From Rostrohypoxylon terebratum (Eukaryota; Ascomycota; Sordariomycetes; Xylariales; Hypoxylaceae): 62,245 bases of DNA. A program made the position numbers and the translations under genes. Each line of letters starts with the position of its first letter. Position 1 is the stretch's first letter. The notes beneath the pieces were generated by a model that did no database searches, had not been told where the DNA came from, and saw only the letters and a program-made list of their open reading frames with translations. Shown here one piece after another: positions 26,086 through 36,806 of the stretch. The stretch is from the NCBI GenBank assembly GCA_022497145.1, contig MU385996.1, positions 1 through 62,245 of the forward strand. Reading direction: 5' to 3'.

Positions 26086-28657
26086 TTAATCCACCACTCC
26101 TGGCGGTAACACCGCAATATAATCCAACGGCGCCGTCTCGCGACCATTCGCCTTGGTATCAACACGCACCACATCACCCTTTTTAATCGCAATATTCTTA
26201 AAGGTGATCCGCGTCGCCGAGTGTCCATCAATTCCTCTCGTCAGCGTGAATCCTAACTTATCCTCATTATCGCCAACCCATTTTCCAAGACTCCTGTCAT
26301 TCAAAAATAACTCGTACGAAGCTTTTCCCTCGTATAAGTCGTAGTACGCGACGGCTAGATCGTACACTCCGGCCGGGTAGTTCAGCGTGGCTTTGGCGCT
26401 GGCGGCGGTCGAGTTTCCGATGGTCTGCACGATGTGCAGGTTGGAGGCGACCTCGAAGGGGTTGACGGCGGTGACGCGGTAGTTGGTCAGCGTCATGTTC
26501 TCGGCTTCGATGCGGTACGGGTGGTTGTTCACGCGGTCGTGGGCGTCGGCGATCTGCGATAGCGAGTTGTAGAATTGGTTTATGCTGTCGCGCCAGACGA
26601 TCGCGTGGCCCGCTTGGTAGGTCAGGCGGAAGAGCGTCTCGTCGAAGCGCTGCTTGTCGATGAGGCCTCGCAGCTTGGACCATTGCGTCGGGAAGGTGGC
26701 TGCGGTTTCGGCGCCTGCGTAGTCTGGTGGGTGTTAGTTGAGGGTTATTGTAGTGGGTGAGAGGGGGGAGGGGACACGTACGCGCATCGTAAAAGTGCTG
26801 GATGACTGTCTTTCCGCTCTTGAGCACGTGTGTATACGGCACGTGGTGGAACCACAGAAGTAGGTCGTCGGGTGTTGTCTCGATTTCCTCGAACATCGCG
26901 GCAACTTCGTCGGGGTATTGGCCGGAGTACCCCGTACCGTTGTTGACAGTGCGGTCCATGCCGATGCTAAACGCATCAGCTCGCGTCCACTGACCCCATG
27001 GATTGTTGTCCATCGATTGCGGGTTCGGGCCATAGTGAGGGCCGGTAATATCGGTCAATGTCTGGATACCAAGGTTACCGGTGTAGTTCTCATAAGCAGG
27101 CCATGACTCCATTGACATTCGCGTAATAGTCTCGCGCACGGTATTGTCTAACCCGAAAGTCAGCCGTGTCCAGTCCTCTAGGACCGCCACCTCGTTAGTC
27201 GTCGGATCCCATGCGATTCGCCCAAACGCGTATAGATTCGACATGGAAAGGTGGGTGCCGAGCCAAGTGGCGTTCTGGCCGACGTTCACGACTCCCGCGT
27301 AGCCTGTAAGCCCCTTCTTGTTAAAGCGCTTGCCAGATAGAATGTCAGTTCCAATGACAGACTTCTCCCCATCCACACGCAAATCGAAATCTAGAACCGT
27401 CTTCCACAGAGGCGGTAGGTATACAAGGTGGCACTGCTGACCAAGGTACTCTTGCGCAATCTGTACCTCGATCGCCGATGCCGTCTCCTTCAGATGCGCG
27501 AAAAGCGGCGACGCCGGTTCTCGGACTTGGAAATCGATCGGGCCGTACTTGACTTGGACGATCACGTTGTCGTCGAACTTGCCGTCGAGGTCGCGGAAGA
27601 AGTCCACGGCCGCGTTCGCACGGTCGTCCTTCCAGTTGGACTCGTTCAGGTTCTGGTAATCGTACACGAAGGCGCGGAACATGACGATACCACCGTGCGG
27701 CTTGGCGGCGCGCGCGAAGAGGTTCGCGCCGTCGGACAAGGTGCGGTTGTACGTCGTCGGGCCTGGCTGGCCCTCGGAATTCGCTTTGATGAGGTACCCG
27801 GCTAGGTCCGGGACTTGCGCGTACAGCTTGTCAGTGATGTTGCCCCACCATGCGATGACGGTCTCGTTGAGAGGGTCGAAGGTGTCTAGTCCGCCGAATG
27901 TCTGCGGCGACGCGAAGTTCAGCGAAATGCCGACCTTGACGCCCCATGGTCGCATAGCGTCGGCGATACGAGCTAGTCCGGCCATGTTTTCGTCGCTGAG
28001 GAGGATGGCGTTTGCGTTGACGTTGTTGATGATTATGCCGTTGACGCGGATAGAGGCTAGTAGGCGCGCGTACTGCGACACCCGCGTCATGTTGGAGAGA
28101 ACGGTGTTGTTTGCGAAGAAGATGGATAGACCGGCGTAGCCGCGCTCGATGGTGCCGTCCATGTTGTCCCACTGGTTTACCCATCGGATCGCGGCGCTCG
28201 GGTTCGTGGCATAAGCAACTTCAGTGAAGTTCGCTTGCCCTAGCATGGATAGGTATTCGAATGCGCCGTATAGGGCGCCGCGCTCGTTTTGGCCTACAAT
28301 CTCGACTTTGTCGTTCTTAACGCTGAGCCAGAAGCCATCTTCCTCGAGCTCGGGGGTTTCGATTGCGATTCCCGACTCGTTGAAAGCCGCGACCGTTCCT
28401 ACGACGACGGAAGGACAATCGTTGATCTCGTGCGATACCTTGAGTTTTTGGCCCAGGATACCGCTAATGCCTTTCTGTAACTCTTGGCCAGCGGTGTAAA
28501 CAGGACTCGACTCGGTCGTGTTAAGAGCGACGATGGCAGAAGGAACTAAAGCGTGTCTAGCAATTTTGTCGGGGAGCCGAGCATATCGTAACCAGGCATT
28601 CAATCCGTCCTCTGCGGCCGCGAGGCCGAGAGTAGCCAGGAACCAGAGTCCGCGCAT
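26086..28657 (-). CDS. aguA: GH67 alpha-glucuronidase, secreted
   Basis: Removes (4-O-methyl)-alpha-glucuronic acid from xylo-oligosaccharides during hemicellulose breakdown; extracellular. Two exons, 28657-26782 and 26723-26086, give 837 aa. A 58-nt intron (GTACGT...CCAG) joins HFYDA to HYAGAETAATFPTQW; without it the frame becomes an Arg/Pro-rich artefact. A signal peptide (MRGLWFLATLGLAAA) precedes the mature start EDGLNAWLRYARL. Family landmarks include GFWLSVKNDKVEIVGQNERG, AAIRWVNQWDNMDGTIERG and several N-glycosylation sites. By spacing to characterised GH67 enzymes, the general acid is Glu295 (ANSEGQPGP) and the paired bases are Asp375 (GPIDFQ) and Glu403 (AQEYLGQ). The length matches fungal AguA (about 840 aa). 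Regulation by XlnR and CreA is suggested by sites upstream (see separate entries). Confidence 0.95.
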
Positions 28658-28744
28658 TTTGTCGCACCCGACCCGATTGAACTCGTCTGATGTTCGCGTA
28701 GTGACCTAGGTCTAGCCATTCGAATTGACATCCGGATCGTCCTG

Positions 28745-28750
28745 TTTATA
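28745..28750 (-). promoter_or_regulatory. TATA box of aguA
   Basis: TATAAA on the minus strand, about 88 bp before the aguA ATG, a usual spacing for fungal core promoters. Called by position and sequence only. Confidence 0.45.
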
Positions 28751-28762
28751 CGTAAATTTGGT

Positions 28763-28768
28763 CCCCAG
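28763..28768 (-). promoter_or_regulatory. CreA/Cre1-type site
   Basis: CCCCAG on the plus strand reads CTGGGG on the minus strand and fits the CreA consensus SYGGRG. A second match, CTGGGG, is 24 bp away at 28792-28797, and a GTGGGG is at 29092-29097. CreA sites are often paired at glucose-repressed promoters, so the close pair is the more persuasive part. Confidence 0.4.
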
Positions 28769-28838
28769 TTGTTGGAACGATCGAGCCCCGTCTGGGGAAT
28801 TCGCGGGTCCACATTCTCCAACAGCAAGGTCGCTTTTA

Positions 28839-28845
28839 GGCTAAA
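28839..28845 (+). promoter_or_regulatory. XlnR/Xyr1-type site upstream of aguA
   Basis: GGCTAAA, the described binding sequence of the xylanolytic activator XlnR, lies about 180 bp upstream of the aguA start and close to the CreA-like pair. Alpha-glucuronidase genes belong to the XlnR regulon in Aspergillus, so the position fits. Direct binding is inferred. Confidence 0.5.
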
Positions 28846-30127
28846 TGCGTTCGGTTGTATTAGCCAATTGGTGGGCCTAGCGCGAGCTAGCCAGGTCGAC
28901 GGCATGGTCTACGGGAGGGTTTTGGTGGTTGTCGGTTCATTTCCACGCGAGTTGTGGACCCTTCATCCTCCACCGCTATGGAAATGACGGCCTGGATGGG
29001 TTTAACGTTGGGGTAAGAGAAACTAATTCAGGGGTTGGCATGACGCGTAGATCTACTAGGCTCTAGCTATACTTCAGATGCTATCTTGACCGTGGGGGGC
29101 CCAGGGAGATGTTCGGATGAGTCGTCCTAAAATTTCCGTTGCTTGAGTAAAAAAAAGATTTGATCCAACTTTCAATTCTGCGAGATTCAGCTAGTTTTCG
29201 TGGCGTTCGTGGCCTTCTCCACGTCTTATATTAGGCGCTGATATCTGATATAGGTAGCACGCTGATTGGCAGACTGGCAGAATAGGGCGGTGGGACAGAT
29301 GATGTAACGAGATAATCTACTTTTCGGATAGTTTCTGACATGGCAAATATAACCTCTATTCCAACCCTATTCTATCTTCCCTGCTTCGGAGACCAATCCC
29401 TTCTATAACCCGACAACCTCACTAGTCGCATTCTACGGAGCATTATAGCCGACAATGGGGAATGGTTTGACTTCCAACTTCCAAGGGGTACGAGCAGCAG
29501 GACCAACAGACCGTCGGGTATTGGGTTCAATTGGCGTCCCCCATGTGTCCAGACACTCATCCGCCCCCAAACAGCTCAAGTAGTCTCTCATAATGATGTT
29601 CAACCTCTACCTCCAGTTGCGCCTTTAGGTATCACTTGATATTAAGATGCAATGGCCGCCTGCGACTACGCTAGGCATGACCCGGGGTATCATAGGAAGG
29701 GAACATGTATGCCGCCAAGGATATGATCCGATATGAACGACTCAAGGAAAAAGTGTAAACCAAGAAACCCATCTATCCTCTCTTTTTTTTTTATCGGTGA
29801 GATACTCCAAAAATATCTTGCCTCGCTTTTTGTGACATCTAGTACCCGATAGTACGTACCATTCTATCATGACGATGCATCCCAGTCGCCGAGCCTCCCA
29901 TATAGTATATCATTTCCAACATAACAATAACCTATAGAGCGAAATGCAAAGCGAAGAAGTAGAAAGGGGTTTGCGAAGTGAAGACGGAATATAGAGATAA
30001 GAAAATTGGGAAGGCGATCTTTTCAAACGAGGAGCCGGTTTGCAAAGGAGAAGTGGTGGACACGGCAACGCAGAAGTAGCGGACATGGCAACGCGTCACT
30101 CCATCGTCCCTTATCACCTATACACTA
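28846..30127. other. intergenic spacer
   Basis: No gene recognised. Distal aguA upstream sequence grades into AT-rich, gene-poor DNA. A T10 tract is at about 29783-29793. The right end holds the 3' side of the small minus-strand gene at 30128-30719. Confidence 0.45.
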
Positions 30128-30719
30128 TTAGTGCCTGCAGGGGGTAAGTGTATCTTGAGCGGGATTAATAGTTCAAGGCGCTTATGTTAAATCTTATGAC
30201 TTACTGCTTCTTCAGGTTATGCACAGCTTTCTCTTCGTCTATGTCGATGATCTGAGGTGGAGGTGACGCAGCGTCGAAGCCATCGAAGGAAGACCCTACG
30301 CCTTGAACATAATCATAACCATCCACTGTGGAATGAGTACTGGTTGGTGCCGACGCTTGTCCTGCCGGGACACTAGGTGGCTGCTGTCCTGGAAGAACAT
30401 TGTTGATTAAGCGAATAGGTGCTGAGCAGGGCCCGACATGCGACAAGCCAAGTTGCGAGGGCGGCGCTGAGCTAAGGTGGTCATTCACCGGCATCACGAT
30501 GTCTTCGCTGTATTGATTAAGCCTAGCGCTGGCGTACGACGGGTCGGGGGCGGGTCTAGGATTAGAAGTAGGCCTTCGAAAACATCAGAGACAAACCGAC
30601 CCACCACAACAACAGGAAGATCCCATGTGGAGGGAGCGAATACAAATAAAGCGTATTTACGGAAGTTGTACATACCCGACAGAACCCTGAACTGCCTCAT
30701 CCGAACGAGTTGATGCCAT
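30128..30719 (-). CDS. unknown small protein, family copy A
   Basis: I do not recognise this protein. Exon 1 is 30719-30676 (44 nt, MASTRSDEAVQGSV plus part of Gly). A 120-nt intron (GTATGT...CCTAG) joins it to exon 2, which starts PAPDPSYASAR. A second donor GTAAGTCATAAG at 30204 and a CTGCAG acceptor (30135-30140) would add a tiny exon ending GlnHis-stop at 30128; without that intron the frame stops at 30201. Either way it has 132-133 aa with no signal peptide or membrane segment, rich in Ser, Pro, Ala and Asp, and probably disordered. Near the C-terminus are VQGVGSSFDGFDAASPPP and an acidic IIDIDEEK. The first exon, its splice phase and the GVGSxFD motif recur in copies B (36390-36806) and C (44640-45339), which argues that this is a real gene. 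Confidence 0.6.
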
Positions 30720-33700
30720 GTCTTGGTATATACGTTGCTAACGTAGATAGGCCAAAATTTGAATAAGAAGGGGTTGGGTGAGAAGAGATGGTAAGTTGAG
30801 ATGAAATAAGTAACGGAGTAAGTGGGCCTGAGATGGTGACAGCTGGATGGAGGCGGTGTCTTAAGGTGGTATAACTTGTGTTATTGCTGGAACTAATTCG
30901 TGCTGCCAGAAAGAGATGAAGTCTGGGAAGGCGAGGAAAGGAAAGGCGAGAAGATGGGGAGGGAGACTATGCTTTTAAATGAAAAAATACAGCGAAGCAT
31001 GTTTAGTAGGTCACGGAATAGAAAACGAATGGCTTGGGCAGTTCCGCGTAGCGAATAGAAGAAAAAGGAGACCAGACGAAGGTCGAGTATACCTATGGGA
31101 ATGACCATCTGGGACTTTGGACGCTACCCACTTACACAGCTGGACAGTGGAAGCAAAGTGATACGGACCAGTCAGACGTGAACTTGCCGACCAAGACCGG
31201 CTATGCACACCGGCGGTCTCGTTGGCTACATATGAAAAAGAGCCCTGGAGATCAGAGAGAGAAAAAAAAAGAAAAAAGAGAGATCTTCCTTCCAAGGACC
31301 CACGCGGCGCGCTTTTTCGTCATTGCAGACTCCAGTGAAGGATACTCGATCGGTGATTTTCCAATCCTGTAATGCAGGATTTTTTTCCTTCTCCCGACCC
31401 CAGACCCCACTTCATAGGGCGAACAACCTGACCTGACGTTTCCCATTTGGGAAATTTTGGAAATTTTACACCAACGTACCAGCTATTCGCGCGTGAAAGC
31501 TGACTCTACGACGCTCTTCCAGAGCATTGCGCGCGCATGCCAATGAAAGGACCGTTCCTTTTGACGACCCCGGAATGGTGTTGAAGTGTCGTATGTGACG
31601 GCTAGCTAATTCCCTCGCACTGTTCACATCCTATGGATGTTGTTGGTGCCGGCTTTCAATGTCAGCAATTAACTTACCGCAGTCCAACTTCTCCCGCCAC
31701 ATCTTCAACCCCCGCGATTCGTCGTCCATTCCAGAACCTATTTCGACAAACACAGTAAGTACCTATAGATAGAACCTAGGAACGAAAGTTACTCGATAAA
31801 CCTCAGGGTGAAAAATAGCTTTCATAGCTTAAGGCATACACTTGTTAGATACTTGTAGAAATAGAAGTGCAGCCTTACTTAATTAATTTCGTCGCCCTTC
31901 GAGCTTTCGTCAGAGTTCGTTCCTCGTGTTTGATCGATTACCTAAAAGATGAGATCTTGGGGAAGTCGACGAAGTTAGCGGAGTGCAAGGGTTGGGTCTG
32001 CTAGACTGCCGCCGCAATTCACATAGTACGGAAGACCTAGCGTCAGGCTTTCCTACTGCATACAGGGGGGTTGTTGAAGTCCGCCGCCGGCATCCTCGCT
32101 GCCCATGGTGAGCCAAGACGTTCCAGCCAAAGTCGCCAGACGGTTCCCAGTTCGTCTCGGCTCTTTTCGGACGCGCTATCTGGCGCGGACACCATTTGCC
32201 CTGCTCCTCGCTGAGAAGATTGAGAAACCTTGGCCTTGGAGTACTAGGTACTATGTAGATCGCTACTATTTCAACCTTTCCCTAACATATCTCGAAGTAC
32301 TATACCTTCCGTGCCCAGCGGAAGCTACCTCTCACACTGATGCGTCAGATCATCTTTGATTAGTGCTTATGCCTACCATTTGCCTACCATTTACATTTCT
32401 TTCCCTCTCTGCATCTTTATCTCCGATTTCTCTCTTCTTTCGCTTGGTTCCGACCCCCCCGCACCAGCCGATCCCACCTTGATCGATGTATACACTAGAA
32501 TCAAGCTGGCGGGCAGGCTGTTGTTGGTAGTAGTAGAACACGAAGGTAAGTATCAATAACACTTGATCGTGCTGTTGCCCGTGCGATCACCCGTGTATGT
32601 ATGCACCTATGCGACTAACCATGGGTATCGATCAGGCAGCCGGGGACCTGAAGCCCAGGTGTCAATCCAATCCATCGGGTGTACTAGTCAGCAACATCTT
32701 AATCCTTATGTGATAAAAGCTTCAAGGTTATGGAATGTGATGCCGGCGAAATGATTACTCATAATGCCTTAGAGGGCGCGGGTAGGTACTTTACATCGGC
32801 TTGATCTCTTCATTGTTTTGTAAAGTTATTGTGATACCATGATAATGAGTATTTTAATGGACCTACGATAGTATATCGGCTTTAACAACGCTACATTCCA
32901 GGCAGTGCTCCCTCGCACACCTGAGGGCCTCGAAGTGCTAAAAACGGGTAGGTTAGGTACTCCCACTTGGGTGCCAGATCGCCAATGATGAAAGACTCGG
33001 TAAAAGCAGGCAATGGGCAATGGTGACAGGGGGCGGACCGTTCTGGCTCGCATGTAATACACGCATGGTATTTGTATTCAACAGCTGTACAAAGTGCCAG
33101 GAGCGGAACAACGCTCCCGTCAGCATCGACGGACGTTTCCCTACCAATGTAGCCATGTACTACTATGTAGGTACGTAAGTAACGCTTCCAGGGTTATTTG
33201 ATGGATGTACTTTGTAGTAGTTACGCCTTGCGAAACGAAACAGTCGCGTATTCCCTGGAAACGATCATAAGTGCTTGATCGTTTCCATTTCCATTGTGAC
33301 AACACCAACCGCCGCACGGTACAATACAAATGCTAGTTAAACCGTATAGACTTACCACCTTACGCAGCTTACCGCGGAGGAGCCCTGGAAAGAGCTAGGA
33401 TTCTACCGCCATGGCTGCCATATCAGAACGGAAAAGTACATACTTCGCACTGACAATTCTATGGCTCCAACCTCAAGAACATAGGACCTAGGTATTTACA
33501 AAAATAGAAACGCTTTATGGATATACTGAACGAATATTAGAGAGACTTGGCCGACCGGACGGTCGCCCTCGTTTTGATGGATGGTCACTCAGAAACGAGC
33601 GGGCCCGGAAACGAGGGTGTAGCGAAAAACAGAACCAAAAGTGTTGCTCAATTTTTAAGTACCTAGGTCCTACTTTGTAACGTTATCGCTAGAATTGTTC

Positions 33701-35054
33701 ATTATAAGCAACCATCTGCTTTAGATACTTAGGTAGTACTAGGTAGGTGTATTTTTCAAAAGGGTTACCTACCTATATAACATATAATCATCCGCTGCGC
33801 AATATTGCTTCACTTCATTAGTGCTCCTGGCAAGACACTCGGATCACCTTACAACATTGAAGCTAGCACACACAGCGAATGGTACTTGGTACCACTCGCG
33901 GAAGAGTTGATTACCATTGAGGGAAAGATGAAACGGCCGAGGAAATTTGTAGCCGTCGCTGCATTAACCGCGTTCACTACTATATACTACGATGCACGTA
34001 CCTAGCCACCGCGGTACTAGGTAGGTATGCAAAGAACCTTGGAACCTTATTTTGCGCATTTCCGCTTGCTAAGATCCAGTCAAAGGCGGGGACAGCACTG
34101 TGACGGTTGACTGCTGATCTTAGAGGGGATCATGCTGTAAGATGACACCGCATTACTAGGCGTTAATACTAATAGGTGTCACCGGTTATCTCCGAGCACT
34201 CCAGTACATACCTAGTAACGCCTATTCCATGTATTGTACTATGTATCGTATCACCCGCGGGGGTCGCATATGACGGACTCCTTTTCCCAAAAGCCTGTCG
34301 CAATTATGATTTCAATTAAAGTTGAAACATACCTGCAAATAGTGTATTGTACACGTCAGAGGCCTATAAGGACTTATAGGGACTAGACTACCAGACTTAC
34401 CAGGCAGCCAGGTTGCTGCTTAAGCTATATTAGCATGAGGGCTCTCGGTAACTTGGTAAGCGGCATCCATCGATCGGAGGAATTCCCTAAAGAGGGTTTC
34501 CAATTCTAAACTCCAAACTCCAAATCTCAAGTGACTCCACAGTGTTTATCTCGCGGTGAATCACATGCACGTGTTTGTGGTTTAAACTTTAGGTTTAGTA
34601 CTGACGTGGAAGTTCCAAGGACTCTGCAAAAGAGCCTCAATTCTTCACTTCGCCCTTCCAATTCCCAACTCCCAACTCCCAACTCCCGATTTTCGACTTC
34701 TGACTTCCAACTCCGAGAGAAGCAACAAAACTTTTCTTTACTCACTCTACCCATCCATCAATCCATCACCACCAGTCCACCACCCTCTAATATCTCTACG
34801 TAGACATTATCGTCAACGCCGGTCAACACCCACCCCACACTCTAATTAATAATATCCCTTGTCTGATCCTCTGATCAATCTAAATATTAGTCTCCTCATG
34901 CTTGTGTGATATTACGGCATCTGATCACTTTCCAAACCAGCCCAACATTCGCAAACTAGGTACCTACCTTCTTTTATCTACTTGTTCCCTTTGCTTTCTC
35001 CCCTCACCAAAGTCTAGGGAATCCAATACACTACACTACCATGAGAGAGTTGTC
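30720..35054. other. gene-poor intergenic region
   Basis: About 4.3 kb with no recognisable gene. It contains many CTAGGTAC and TACTATGTAG steps (32241-32258, 33161-33170, 34237-34245), a 9-bp inverted repeat CCCTCGTTT/AAACGAGGG at 33566-33574 and 33609-33617, and a CCTTGGAACCTT motif at 34037-34048. A run of CCCAACTCCC repeats lies near 34665-34690. Open frames such as 32105-32359 and 33805-34005 show no domain. Confidence 0.45.
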
Positions 35055-35410
35055 ACCCCGCCGCTGTCTTGACAAGGATCATATCCCAACCACACAGCCA
35101 GCTGTCAGACCCTGTGATATAGCGGGGCAAGATGAACTGAAAGGGTATGAAGTAGAGTAGAGTATTTCGTGTCGACCCCCGCACTTTCACTGTCGCTCTG
35201 CGGGCGCTGGCAACCCGACCGATAGAGCGCGACATGCGACCCTTCCCGACTCTCCGCCGGGAAATCGTCAAAATGGTTATTGATGTAAGAATACAGTGGT
35301 TCTTCGAACTAGCAAGTCAGGCCCGTTAAGATCAGATTACTCACAGCCCCAGGGTCACATACGTAGCGAGCTACACGATCCGATGCATGGTGGTGTACGC
35401 TAAACCATTC
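35055..35410 (-). pseudogene. degenerate copy D of the small-protein family
   Basis: On the minus strand from about 35390 downward, a frame reads VARYVCDPGAVSN, close to VARFVGDADAPVN of copy C. It continues through a stop (after GLTC) into FEEPLYSYINNHFDDFPAESRE and QSDSESAGVDTK, matching the FDxx and QGDSEGAK segments of copy C in order. The N-terminal exon cannot be found and stops interrupt the frame, so this is a relic. The 3' flank GTCAAGACAG...GGGTGA also resembles sequence just after copy C and at about 48440-48500. Confidence 0.5.
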
Positions 35411-35928
35411 TCAGGGATCTGGTACTAGGATATTATCAACGACGCATAGTTATATTGGATTTTTGAGAATCTCAAATAGTTTAAAAAAACAAATAAAGTA
35501 TGCGCACAAGTACCCAGATCACCATGGATATTTGAGTGTTTTAACTGTAGATGTGGTGCTTACTGCGACCATCTCTGCGACCAATTGGGGACGGACACCG
35601 GCCAGACAGCACTCTGATGGGGTAACGCAACAATTTACTCCGCAGAGCCTCGAATGGAATTTACATCTTCAAGAAGCATACAATGTCTCTTTTCAATCAT
35701 ATCTCGTACATTTATTCTTTCGAAAGTCCATTACTGTTATAAACTAACGTTCTCCTGGTACTAATATCGGTGCCCAACAACACCCAAGCAGAAAATTAAC
35801 TAGTCGTTCAGATGAAGCGTTGAACCACCTATAGTTTGCTCGGTACCCATAAGAAATGGCATTGCGCTCGACCTCCTGTCAACCCTATGCGATCGCGTCA
35901 AGTATAACCGACGTTATTTCAGGAAAAG

Positions 35929-36318
35929 ATGTATGGAACAAAGATGATGAACGCCTCGATGAAATACCACGAAAGATTCAGAAGAAGATCAGATCAAACT
36001 TCAAACTTCAGTCGCGAAAGATCGAAACAATGCCCTGCGTCGTTTTTCATAACAGTCGATAACCAAAGTAGCCGTGATACATTCATTTCGGTCGTCAAAT
36101 CCTTAAGACATCGTACATCAACCAACATGAAGAAGCAACCAGACCTAAGTGAGAAAATAGAAAAGGATGTGGGGTGTAATAGGGAATTAGAAGAAGAGCG
36201 AAAAAAATCAGAATACAAAAATTCGAGAAAAGCCGAATCCTTAATTGCTCGGAGGGAAAAGCACGGGGATCTGGATAGAGACGCCCTCTATGGTTCTCTA
36301 ATGTCTATATGCTATTAG
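35929..36318 (+). CDS. hypothetical lysine-rich ORF
   Basis: An intact 129-codon frame from ATG (MYGTKMMNAS...) with a Lys/Glu-rich middle (RELEEERKKSEYKN) that would form a charged helix. It is convergent with copy B and ends 72 bp before that gene's stop. There is no recognisable domain and no homologous copy in the window. It may be a chance frame; I keep it because it is the longest clean frame in this stretch. Confidence 0.2.
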   Translation: MYGTKMMNASMKYHERFRRRSDQTSNFSRERSKQCPASFFITVDNQSSRDTFISVVKSLRHRTSTNMKKQPDLSEKIEKDVGCNRELEEERKKSEYKNSRKAESLIARREKHGDLDRDALYGSLMSICY

Positions 36319-36389
36319 TGATGTGATAGACGGGAGGTAATGCCAGTTTATGATTCACCGTTTCGCTAAACGAGGCATAGTTCTGGGTT

Positions 36390-36806
36390 CTACGAAGAGC
36401 CTGAGCTGTCGAAGCGAGACCCTACACCTCGAAGCACATCATCAGCCTTGCCGTGGGTAGTGCCTAACGCCGGCGCTACTGCTACTGGATTGGCGACCGG
36501 TTGCAGTTGGATCGGTCCGTCAAGCCCTGACTGGGCTGCTTCGTGCGAGGGGTGCTGTGCTAAGGCCAAGTTCACGTTCACCATGACTGTGGCGTCTTTG
36601 GTGTACTGGTGTATCCTTGCGCTAGCATAAGATGGGTCCGGCGCCGGCTTAGAATCAGACCTAGACCTCCGAGGGTATTAGACTGGTACCGAAAACGTAA
36701 TGGAGAATATTCATGGACAGAGCCTAAGCGAAGCTAAGTGGATTCGAAGGCGTTTGACATACCTCACATCACCTTGAACTGCTTCATCGGAACGAATGGA
36801 CGCCAT
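36390..36806 (-). CDS. unknown small protein, family copy B
   Basis: Not a recognised family. Exon 1 (36806-36763, 44 nt) encodes MASIRSDEAVQGDV plus two bases of Arg, the same length and phase as copy A. The 102-nt intron (GTATGT, branch TCTAAT, TCTAG) leads to exon 2 (36660-36390) starting SDSKPAPDPSYASARIHQY. The total is 104 aa, ending DDVLRGVGSRFDSSGSS. Compared with copy A, PAPDPSYASAR is identical, the middle is freely diverged and the GVGSxFD motif is kept; the protein then stops early, lacking the second intron and acidic tail. No signal peptide, membrane segment or cysteine pattern. The conserved termini with an intact frame suggest it still makes protein. Confidence 0.55.

Noticed and set aside
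27831..28184. Arg/His-rich frame antisense and out of frame within aguA, plus the Arg/Pro tail after HFYDA
   Set aside because: Shadows of the GC-rich alpha-glucuronidase reading frame; the tail disappears once the 58-nt intron is removed.
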